Shown: positions 1 to 7,814 of the stretch, piece after piece
Layout of the letters: each line of letters starts with the position of its first letter
How positions within the stretch are numbered: the first letter of the stretch is position 1
Assembly (NCBI GenBank): GCA_027596945.1
Contig: JADGJH010000929.1
Location: 1 to 13,092 of the forward strand
DNA: 13,092 bases
From: Physocladia obscura
Lineage: Eukaryota > Chytridiomycota > Chytridiomycetes > Chytridiales > Chytriomycetaceae
Direction of reading: 5' to 3'
Notes under the pieces: generated by a model
What the model was told of the DNA's origin: nothing
The model's input: the letters and a program-made list of their open reading frames with translations, nothing else
Databases searched by the model: none
Translations under genes and position numbers: made by a program

Positions 1-239
1 AATAAAACACAAATTCTACCTTTACAATCTGATTTACTATCAAGCTTGTAAAGCTCCCCCTCCATGTGAAAAACCAACATATTGGTCCCTTTTCAATGGA
101 ATACATCAATTCTGTCTGCCAATTGGACAAAATTGTCATTGAAATTTCTTCAATTACAAAAGATAACAATGAAAAATTGTTCAGGGAATTTTTGCAACCA
201 ACAGCAAGAATTGAATTGAAAAGCTTTTTGTATGAATAA
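1..239 (+). other. Possible 3' end of an unidentified gene (partial)
   Basis: A frame is open from 33 to the TAA at 237-239, and a poly(A)-type AATAAA (235-240) overlaps that stop. A second frame is open from base 2 to 139 and has four cysteines and a proline cluster. The two could be alternative reads or successive exons of a gene entering from the left. I recognise neither. The arrangement of stop and AATAAA resembles the 3' ends of other genes in the window, which is the main reason for listing it. It could equally be chance in AT-rich DNA. Confidence 0.2.
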
Positions 240-1098
240 AGATATTTATTATTAAATTGTGATAACTTATTTAGGCACCTCCTGCCATTGTTCTATTTGT
301 CCAAAAGCACAATCCATGCATTGTAAAGCGTCCTTTACAATGACTAATTGACACTATATGTGTATATATACTTGAATTGTATTTTTTTTATAAAGTTAAT
401 GTATTGAAACAAATGAGAATTGTTATATTGCATTATTGACACTCTGTGAACGTGAATGTGATATTGTTTTATTGTGATAATGGTCATGGTCAATTAGTTG
501 ACGTTAGAGCAAAATAAAGTATATTGTAAATAGCAAATTATAAATGTAAATGTATACTTATAGTATTTATTGTGTGCTTCAACAATTCAGAGACTTGAAT
601 GTCAGTCAAAAAAGTGCCAATAAAGCCAGACAAGGTAATGGCAGTTGATCAAATCTACACTTTCCAAGGAGTTTGATTAGCACAACAGAAGGCCCTGGAC
701 AAAAAAAAAGCCAAATCAGATGCAATTGCAAACAAGAAACAAATGCACATTCAGTTGAAAATCAATTGTGAAAATGCTCATTTGGTCAAAAAAGTCACAA
801 AGCAATGCAATGAAATTTTAAATAATGAATTATGCTCAGTCAAATACCATAAAGGCTTGAACTGGTTTATTTGCACAATTTTCAAAGCATTTAGACTGTG
901 TCCTCATTGCAGGACTCATTACAAGGATGTCAGTTTATTATCCTCCTCTCATTGTTTGGAAGAATGTATCCTTTCTGATATAGTTACTCCAAATAAAAAA
1001 GTATCTTTTTGGTTATTTTCAACTCCCATATGTATGCAATTGTGTTATGATATGGTTGGAAAGACATTTTTTTGTTCCTCATTTTTAAAGGCAGTTGA
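240..1098. other. Intergenic, AT-rich and CpG-poor
   Basis: No supported gene. Only three CpG dinucleotides occur in 1-1080, while TG and CA words are common. A perfect hairpin lies at 319-342. The open frame at 743-1204 runs into the next gene in another frame and resembles no protein I know. Base composition changes abruptly near 1095, where CpG-rich coding sequence begins. Confidence 0.6.
319..342. repeat. Perfect 10-bp hairpin with 4-nt loop
   Basis: CATTGTAAAG (319-328) is followed by CGTC (329-332) and the exact reverse complement CTTTACAATG (333-342). There is no T-run that would suggest a terminator. It sits alone in CpG-poor intergenic DNA, and its loop holds the only CpG for well over 100 nt on either side. 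Function unknown. Confidence 0.6.
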
Positions 1099-1608
1099 AT
1101 GGAGGCAGAACAGTGCTACTGGGAATGTATATGCGGAATTGAGAACGAGATTGAGGAACTGGAATGCGCCGCTTGTGGAGAAGCGAAGCCGGCAAGTCGA
1201 CTGAAGCATTTCCGAGTGGGACTAGTTGTTGCATCTGAGGCAGTGCCGAAAACAGCTCTGACAGCATTGGCAGTGAAAGTATCCGATTTGAACTCAAACG
1301 GAGCGGATTCGGACACGAACGGGTTGACTTTGGCTGTGGTAACAAACGCGCGTGGTGTAACGATCGGACGCAAAGTTGCCGTTGCGTTGCCGGGAGCAAC
1401 TGTACGCATCAACGGTGAAGACATTGTCGTCAAAAAGACATCCATACACAATCGCAAGAGCGAGGCTATTCTCTGCGATGCGGCAATGCTCGGTTGGAAG
1501 GGGGGAAGTGTTGGTGCTCCTGTTTTCTTTTCTGATGCATTCTCGGTTGGCGAAATTCCTCCAGAGGAGAAACCAAGGGAAGTTCTGACCAAGACAAAAC
1601 AAAAATAA
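1099..1608 (+). CDS. RanBP2-type zinc finger plus tRNA-binding OB-fold protein
   Basis: A single-exon reading of 169 aa. Residues 8-27 form a RanBP2-type zinc finger: W8, C10 and C12, then an Asn four residues after C12, then a C-x2-C pair. The spacing is W-x-C-x1-C-x3-N-x6-C-x2-C, one residue shorter than usual between the first two cysteines. From about residue 37 the sequence fits the EMAPII/Arc1-type tRNA-binding OB fold. It opens with an RVGLVV strand, has GRKVAVALPGATV where that family has its central strands, and has SEAILCDAAMLGW matching the family's S-x-GMLC-x-x-x-x-LG signature. It ends with a P-P-E-E-K-P stretch. Such folds bind tRNA or assist aminoacyl-tRNA synthetases, so a tRNA or other RNA-binding role is inferred. 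The start is the first ATG at the sharp rise in CpG content; an upstream exon cannot be excluded. The tail is lysine-rich. Confidence 0.72.
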   Translation: MEAEQCYWECICGIENEIEELECAACGEAKPASRLKHFRVGLVVASEAVPKTALTALAVKVSDLNSNGADSDTNGLTLAVVTNARGVTIGRKVAVALPGATVRINGEDIVVKKTSIHNRKSEAILCDAAMLGWKGGSVGAPVFFSDAFSVGEIPPEEKPREVLTKTKQK

Positions 1609-1740
1609 CTAATTAATTAATCAAGTAATTAATCAATCGACAAACCGCAATTAAACAACCATGGATTTTTGGCTCTTTGTGTTATTTTTGTTTTGATCCT
1701 TGTTTTTCTGTTTTTCATTTCTTTTTTTTTTTTTTACTCG

Positions 1741-2037
1741 TTAATTTCTTGAGAAGAATGGTGTGTCTATTATAACACACAGCGTCGCATAGTGCAGCGA
1801 GGTTTTCTTGTACAATAGCTGCTGCCCGATAGTTTCTTTCCATATTTGTATTCCGGTGGCTGTCGGAGCATCGAGACGAGACAAACTGGTTGGCAGTATC
1901 TCCAGCTTCAACTCAAACTCACAGAACTTTGACTTTGCTCTAAAGCGGGCGTCATTCGACGTTATAGCTTTAATCATTTCTTACTTCTCGCTCTTATCTG
2001 GCCCGTCCGCACCAGCTTCTTTTTTTAGGCTTCTTTT
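1741..2037 (-). other. Antisense ORF inside NOP56 intron 1, unidentified
   Basis: On the minus strand a frame is open to a TAA at 1741-1743. Read straight, it gives 78 codons from ATG 1977-1975. Read with a 45-nt GT-AG intron (donor GTAAGA at 1984, acceptor CTTTAG ending 1940), it joins in phase to an upstream open stretch 2037-1985, about 83 residues without a start Met. The stretch is GC-richer than other introns here and has ordinary protein composition (for example [18 protein letters not shown]). I do not recognise it. Its 3' end overlaps the proposed NOP56 start codon. It may be a nested gene, a decayed copy or chance. Confidence 0.25.
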
Positions 2038-3788
2038 CTATCTTCGTTTTCAACTTTCTAACATAAATTCTCGAACATAGCCAACTCTCTTTGTTCTCTT
2101 CGAGTCGGCGTCAGGATTTGCGCTGTTTGAACGTATCCAGTCAGAAGAAATTGGCCAGGAGCTGGAAGATGTTCAAAAAGCCACACTGGATCTGGCTAAA
2201 TTTGGTCGCTACATTAAACTCAAATCTTTTGCTCCGTTTAAATCTGCCGCACATGCTCTTGAAAACATTATGGATGTAACCGAAGGTGAAGGACTATTTT
2301 TCTTTCAGAAAATAAGAAATAAAAAGCTGAAAAAAATTTTCAAAAAAAAAAAACGACAAATAGGAATCGTGAACGACCACTTGAAATCTTTTCTTGAAAT
2401 AAATTTACCCAAAGGTAAAAAATCTGGTGCGCAGCTAGGTGTCGGCGAAAAAACTCTTGCAGGACAAATCAAGGCCAACCTCGGATATGACGTTGTCAGT
2501 GACGAGACTGTTTCTGAGTTGATTCGTGGCCTCCGTTTGCATGGCGACAAGCTATTGCGGCAGCTGAAGGAGAATGATTTTTATCGTGCTCAGCTTGGTC
2601 TTGGTCACGCTTATTCTCGTGCAAAAGTCAAGTTTAACGTCAATAGAAGTGACAACATGATTATTCAAGCAATCAACTTGCTGGATCAATTGGACAAGGA
2701 TGTAAACACTTTTTCAATGAGAGTGAGGTTGGTTTCGTTTTGTTTTTATCTTATTTATTGTTTCATAATTTTTTTACCCATGTTAGGGAATGGTACGGCT
2801 GGCACTTTCCAGAACTTGTCAAAGTTGTTAACGACAATCTTCAATATGCACGCTGTTGCAAATTTATTCGTAACAAGTCTGAGCTTACTGAAGAATCTCT
2901 CCCGAAACTTGAAGCAATCCTCAATCAAGACGCGACTCTTGCTAAACGTGTTTTAAGTGCAGCACAAGCATCCATGGGAATCGATGTGAGCGAAATCGAT
3001 CACACCAACATTGAATCGTTCGCAGACCGGGTGATTTCGTTGACAGAGTACCGTGCACGACTGCACAACTACCTCGTATCCAAGATGCATCAAGTAGCGC
3101 CCAATCTGTCTGCTCTGATTGGTGAAATGGTGGGAGCCCGTTTGATCAGTCACGCAGGCAGTTTGACGAATCTTTGCAAGTACCCAGCATCGACGGTACA
3201 GATTCTAGGGGCTGAGAAGGCGCTATTCCGGGCGCTTAAAACTAAAGGAAATACACCGAAATATGGTTTGATTTACCATAGCACGTTTATTGGACGTGCA
3301 GCGACGAAAAATAAGGGACGTATTTCGCGTATTCTTGCGAACAAGTGCAGTATTGCATCGCGTATTGATTGTTTCCTTGAGAAACCCACAAGCAAATACG
3401 GAGAAGTTTTGAAAGCACAGGTCGAGGAGAGACTCAAGTTTTACGAAGATGGGACGACGCCGCGTAAAAATGTCGATGTTATGGGCGCCGTTGTGAAAGA
3501 GCTAGCTGTTGATGATGATGACGATGGCGCAGAAGATGTCAAGAAAGGAAAGACGCCAGAAAAGAAGCGTAAGAGTGATGAAAACGGCAATTCAGCCGAT
3601 GGAGAAAAGAAGAAGAAGAAGAAGAAGAATAAGGAAGTTGATTCAGCGCCAGAAGCAACTGGTTTGTTTATCGTTTTTGAAATGCTTTACTGATTCATTT
3701 TATTTTTTTGTTTCTTGTTTTTTATATTTTTGAATTATTAGAGGAAACGCCCAAGAAGAAAAAGAAGAGTAAGTCAGCAGACGAGTGA
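1758..3788 (+). CDS. NOP56: NOP56, core box C/D snoRNP protein
   Basis: Proposed exons are 1758-1760, 2081-2285, 2364-2727, 2787-3661 and 3742-3788, giving 497 aa. NOP56 is a core protein of box C/D snoRNPs in the nucleolus, pairing with NOP58, fibrillarin and the 15.5K protein for rRNA 2'-O-methylation. All family blocks are visible: an N-terminal [12 protein letters not shown] strand region, [20 protein letters not shown], the [20 protein letters not shown] coiled-coil block, and the Nop domain with [20 protein letters not shown]. The [17 protein letters not shown] form marks NOP56 rather than NOP58. The tail is D/E/K-rich with lysine runs. The body starts exactly five residues before VLFE, as in human NOP56, if ATG 1758-1760 is spliced (ATG|GTGTGT) to 2081; no other upstream ATG fits. 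The 78-nt intron 2286-2363 is in frame but interrupts a conserved block, so it is very likely spliced. Exon 1 is the least certain part. Confidence 0.93.
3607..3627 (+). repeat. (AAG)7 microsatellite coding a poly-lysine run
   Basis: Seven perfect AAG units sit in the NOP56 C-terminal tail and encode consecutive lysines. Basic tails of this sort are usual in NOP56/NOP58 and serve nucleolar localisation. The tract is a likely site of length variation. Confidence 0.85.
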
Positions 3789-3845
3789 AAAGGGTGTGTT
3801 TTGAGTGATTTTTGATAAAAAATATTTTCAGAAAGCATTTTTTCT

Positions 3846-3851
3846 TTTATT
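3846..3851 (-). terminator. AATAAA poly(A) signal of the AIP-like gene
   Basis: AATAAA on the minus strand lies a few nucleotides after the TGA of the AIP-like gene, implying a very short 3' UTR. The convergent NOP56 stop is close by at 3788. Confidence 0.45.
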
Positions 3852-3855
3852 TCCT

Positions 3856-5822
3856 TCATTTAAATAAGTTTTTATACATCTGCTGCTCTTTCTGATTTGC
3901 TGCATGAAACTTGTTTTCCAACTCTTGTTCCTCACGTTGCAGCTCTACATATTCGCTACTGTCTTCACTTGTTTCACGACTGAGAAACAAATCTCGAAGT
4001 GTATTCAGGTCTTTCCGAGCCAAATCTAGGTCTCTTCCAATCTTTCTGTATGCCTAAAGATAGTTTGAAAAAGAAAAGAAAAGTTAAAAAGGAAAAAATA
4101 AAAATAAAGAAAAGAAACTAGAGGCTGAAAGAAACCTGCGCACGTCTGAACAGTGCTTTAATGTTATTCTTGTCATTTTTGACCACTTCAGAGCATTGTA
4201 CAATTACTGCTGAAAAGTCACCGAGCTTTAGTTTACAAGCAGCGTAATTCAAACGACAAGTCTGCATAAGTGAAATTACAACATTAGGATTTACGCCACT
4301 ATTATCAGCAAAATCCATGCGTGCAATGTGTCCTTCACTCTCTTTAATAAATATGTCCACAGCCTCCCTTGTGAACTCTGGAGGAATCTCGCGGCCTCCA
4401 ATCCGTTCCAGCCTTCTTCGTTCTGCCACACGTCGCGAAACCTCTCTATCTACTGCGTCCCGATCTTTGCCAATCTGCCGCTGCATATCTGTTACAGCCG
4501 GTGAAGTGCTTAAACTCTCAAGCAACACGAGTGCACGCGTGTACTTTTCACATGCTCCCGCATAGTCGCCGCGTTTGTATAACTCACCCCCCTCACTCTT
4601 ACGCACAGGGGCCTCCGCGTACTTTTCGGCTGCCGTCATTTCCCATGGCTCTTTCATAAAATCGCCGGGCTCGACAACATTGGCCAGTTCAATCTCAAAT
4701 TCAAGAGCTGCACACGTATTCAGTAGCAGCAAGTCGCGCTGCAGAGCGAGTGCGTTCTGTTGCAGTTCCATATTCGCAGGACTGCCGCTGTTAGAGGCAG
4801 CAGATGCCATGACACTACTGGCACAGCATCCGGAAGTACGGATTGGCGGCTTCCCTTGCGCAATTAGGTCGCGATTTGTTTTTTCTTGACGGAGAATTGA
4901 TTCAAGTTGGGCATATCCGTCCGTTGTTTCCGGACCAAGACACAGGAAGCGAGCGCGTGTGCCAGGAAGCATTGTTTTCACGCATTTCTCCAGAGCTGGA
5001 ACGGAAAAGCCAAGGCCGATACGAAGCTCAAAGTACGGAGTTCCTGGTGCATTAGTTTCCCTAGTGCTACTAATTCGTTTTCTGATTGGTGCTGATGCCG
5101 CAAGAGCTGCAGGACCTAGGTTTGTTGACGAGTTATTATCGGAATTCGATGGTTTTTCGGCGAGATTATTTCCAAGCGTTGTTGCTGACAAGGCCGTCGA
5201 TGATTGCTTTGATGGTACTCTTTGAGACGGTTGCTTGGCTCCCAGTTTAAGTTGGTTCACCATAGATTCAAGTTGAAATGCTTTTTGTTTCAAGGCTTCT
5301 TTGCGTACAGTGGCGGGGTCTGGGGTTTCATGAGAGTGGTTCTTTGCACCTGTGAAATCAAACGCGTTTAGGTAACAATAAAAACAAAAGAATAATCGAA
5401 AAACCAAAATAACAGGCAGCTTACCAGGATGACCGTGCGCGTGGTCGTCGGCAATACGACGCGCCTCGTCGACAGCTGCAGCTTCTAGATCTGGCGTTAC
5501 GTAAGCAAACACGGTAAAGTTGAAGTGCGCATTTGACCCCTTAGCCCAGGTTGGTCTTCGTGTTTGCTGATGCTGATCCTGATGCTGCGTTGACTCATCA
5601 GACTCAAGAAGCGGGAGTTTGTATATTTGCACTCCTTTTTCAATGGGTTCAGCAAGCTTTCCTCCGTCCATCATCTTTTTCTGTTGACAATTTTCTTCAT
5701 TTGAATTCGGAACATTGTTTTCTATCGTTTCTTTTTTTCGAAAGAAAAAAAAAAACAATTGAAAGTGAATCTTTGGGTCCTTGACTTACAAAGTTAACGG
5801 CGCGAAACGACGCATTTCCCAT
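3856..5822 (-). CDS. AIP/XAP2-like FKBP-TPR co-chaperone
   Basis: Proposed exons on the minus strand are 5822-5790, 5680-5425, 5349-4136 and 4053-3856, giving 566 aa against about 330 in human AIP. AIP binds HSP90 and clients such as the Ah receptor. Seen in order: a GVQIYKLPLLES start and HFNFTVF strand of the FKBP-like domain; then a low-complexity S/T/N/A insertion of over 100 residues; then the second half (PYFELRIG, ALEKCVKTMLPGTRARFLC); then a Cys-Cys pair where AIP has one; then EPWEMTAAEKY (W332), the AIP linker block; then TPR1, an Arg-rich helical insertion, and TPR2-3 (NYAACK with N464, KALFRRAQAY with K494 and R498). The first clamp Asn of TPR1 (EGN in AIP) is Gly351. PPIase activity is unlikely, as in AIP itself. 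The 33-nt first exon joins in phase through a GTAAGT donor; otherwise translation would start at ATG ATG near 5674. The 75-nt intron 5350-5424 is in frame but has clean splice sites. Confidence 0.83.
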
Positions 5823-5908
5823 CCACAAATGTTCCTGCTCTCCTACATCACTCTCTCCGTCTCCACTATGCTTACTTTTGTGTTCGTATTTGTTGGAATC
5901 CCCGCAAC

Positions 5909-5928
5909 CTTATCTCCACCTCATGGCT
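5909..5928 (-). repeat. Repeated promoter element, copy 1 (GAGGTGGAGATAAG on minus)
   Basis: CTTATCTCCACCTC plus TGGCT after one differing base recurs at 6180-6199, 19 of 20 bases identical. On the minus strand, the sense of the AIP-like gene, it reads GAGGTGGAGATAAG, which contains AGATAAG, a match to the GATA-factor consensus WGATAR. It lies about 90 nt upstream of the proposed start codon. A regulatory role is inferred. Confidence 0.4.
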
Positions 5929-6179
5929 TTTGCTTCAGTGCTGGGCGTGCGAGAACTGTGCGGGGAAATATTGACTTCTAGTCGTACCATGGGATCGCTG
6001 ACACTGATTTTTGATCGAAGCCAATCAGAGCCTGATAGTAGCCCGCGGCATATTCACTGTTTCTTGTGTCTACTCTCTCTAGTTCCCTGATTGACAGTCT
6101 GTCTCGCTGTAACTAGCGACGCAATGTATCTGTGAGGTTATCTTTCCTTGACGTTCCTTGTTTTAATTAAATCCCTCTT

Positions 6180-6218
6180 CTTATCTCCACCTCCTGGCTG
6201 CTTACAAAGCTGAGGTGG
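6180..6218. repeat. Repeated promoter element, copy 2, with inverted third GAGGTGG
   Basis: This is the second copy of the 5909-5928 element. Its CCACCTC (6187-6193) is followed after 18 nt by the inverted copy GAGGTGG (6212-6218), forming a 7-bp inverted repeat. The spacing and orientation suit a dimer-binding site in the divergent promoter region, but this is inference. Confidence 0.35.
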
Positions 6219-6942
6219 CCATTTACTGAGGGAAAGAGAAAAGCGATTGTACGGTTTTTGTTATCATTTGTGTGGTTCCAAGAAGATACTTATTCTCAGA
6301 CATTCTTAGCTTTACCTTTCTGAGTGTAGAAATTTAAAAGATATCGTTGAAATTTTGTATAACTATATAATTATAGTCCAGTAACAAGAATGCGAACACT
6401 ACACTAAGTATAAATTTGATTGAATTGTTGAAACCGTCGAGAAATTCAATGCGCAGTTGAAGCATCGACTTGAGGAGGTTGATTTAACTTCTGATTTTGG
6501 CAGATTCTGTACATATCAATGGACTCTGAGCAACAACTTCTGATTTTTCTGGGTTTAATCTTTTTTGCAAGGAGCACAGCATTCTGCCTGTCAAAGTTTA
6601 TTGAAATTGCCTCCGGAAAAGAGTAGCCTGACATTTCTATCAGGAGTGAAGCAAAATAAAAATCAATTTATTAATGGTCATAAAAATCGAATTCAAATTT
6701 TGAACTGGTAAGATCCAATTGTATAAACTTGAAAGGGACGATTGTCAAAAACTTTGGAAATGTTGACCAATTCAAGGATATGGTCAATCCAATTTCCGCT
6801 GATGGCAATGAAGCAAGCTTTTCAGCAATATTTATACGAGTACACTGTTAAACGTCTTTCCAACAGTACCAGACAGTTTCAAATTGGTTAATTCTCATCA
6901 GCTGCTCACTTTCAAATTATTCCAGAGCAGTTTAACTCCATT

Positions 6943-6967
6943 GGGTTTTGGGGGGGACGCCGGGGGG
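6943..6967 (+). other. G-run cluster, possible G-quadruplex
   Basis: Runs of 3, 7 and 6 G occur within 25 nt, separated by TTTT and ACGCC. The seven-G run can supply two tracts, so four tracts of three are available. It marks the left edge of a GC-rich island in AT-rich DNA. Confidence 0.45.
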
Positions 6968-7045
6968 CAGTGGTCGCGCCCTGTGTAGCAACTCAGTGGT
7001 GACTTCCTAATAAAATATTGAATTGACTGGTTTTCCACTGCGGGT

Positions 7046-7137
7046 GAGGCGCGGGTTTATTAAAAACGGGATTTTCGCTAAAATCTGTCTGGAAATGGAG
7101 AACACCATCGCACCCGACACTTCTGGACCCGCGCCTC
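7046..7137. repeat. Inverted repeat inside a GC-rich island
   Basis: GAGGCGCGGGT (7046-7056) and its exact reverse complement ACCCGCGCCTC (7127-7137) flank 70 nt. The island (about 6943-7215) contrasts with AT-rich neighbours on both sides. It may be a small inserted element or a structured RNA. The open frame 7023-7229 looks like a by-product of GC content. Confidence 0.5.
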
Positions 7138-7526
7138 CGCGACAGCCGCTGACAACTACCAAGAAGGGGCATATCTCTAGCTGTCAAATCGTCCGTGAAA
7201 GCGGGCGGGATATCCGCGAACCAAATTAATTATTTTAATGTATTAATTAATTATTTAATTGTATTTTATTTAATATGAAAATAATTAAAAAAATTTATAA
7301 CACGAGATTTCATTGCATTGCAAATTACATACGTAACTTGTGAACGGCAAAATTAAATTAAATTAATTTAAATAATTAATTTGATTTGATCAATATATAT
7401 TATTTAATTGATTTAATATGATTCATTCAACGTGAGCATGAATAGCATAAATAAGAGAGTATTGCATATAATTAAATAAGGGGTAAATAAAGGTAATTTT
7501 AATAGTATTTTAAGCACTTTTAGCGT

Positions 7527-7558
7527 GAGGGCACTTTGGGGTATCCTATAGTGCCCTC
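7527..7558. repeat. Perfect 9-bp hairpin next to a C-rich run
   Basis: GAGGGCACT (7527-7535) and AGTGCCCTC (7550-7558) are exact complements around a 14-nt loop, followed at once by a C-rich tract. No CDS lies within 250 nt. It could be the end of a miniature element or an RNA structure. Confidence 0.5.
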
Positions 7559-7814
7559 TTCCCCCACCCCCAAATACACTGTTCATACTCGTGGAATAAA
7601 AAGCGGATTAAAACTTGGTTATTAAACCGGTGTAAAATCACAGATTCCAACCTCAAGTGCCGTTTTGTAACAAATGAGCAGCAAAATGTTTGAAGATTAT
7701 ATCAGCACAGATTTATAGAAATGTAATAACGTTTGATTTCATTTTTTGTACCAGTTTTCCATTTTCATTTTCGAAAAAAAAAAAATTTCCAAACTACAAA
7801 ATTGTTTAATTTGG

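Larger units (their letters stand above)
5823..7814. other. Intergenic region between divergent genes
   Basis: No supported gene in about 2 kb. 5823-6240 has moderate GC and holds three GAGGTGG-type elements upstream of the AIP-like gene. 6240-6930 is AT-rich with only short open frames that resemble nothing. 6943-7215 is a GC-rich island. 7220-7500 is very AT-rich with many TTAATTAA-like words. 7527-7558 is a hairpin followed by a C-rich run. The last 250 nt before the 7TM gene look like ordinary promoter or 5' UTR. Confidence 0.6.

Noticed and set aside
743..1204. 153-codon open frame on the plus strand with a CPHC motif
   Set aside because: It lies mostly in CpG-poor AT-rich DNA, ends in the wrong frame inside the zinc finger gene, and has no recognisable domain.
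1085..1602. Three overlapping minus-strand open frames
   Set aside because: They are antisense to the zinc finger/OB gene, whose frame carries clear domain motifs; they follow from its codon composition.
1761..2080. Box C/D or H/ACA snoRNA in NOP56 intron 1
   Set aside because: No TGATGA/CTGA pair on the plus strand, and I could not make a convincing two-hairpin H/ACA fold by eye.
6446..6634. 62-codon minus-strand open frame
   Set aside because: Short, isolated in AT-rich intergenic DNA, with no domain or splice partner.
7023..7229. 68-codon open frame in the GC-rich island
   Set aside because: Stops are rare in GC-rich DNA; the sequence matches nothing I know and spans the inverted repeat.
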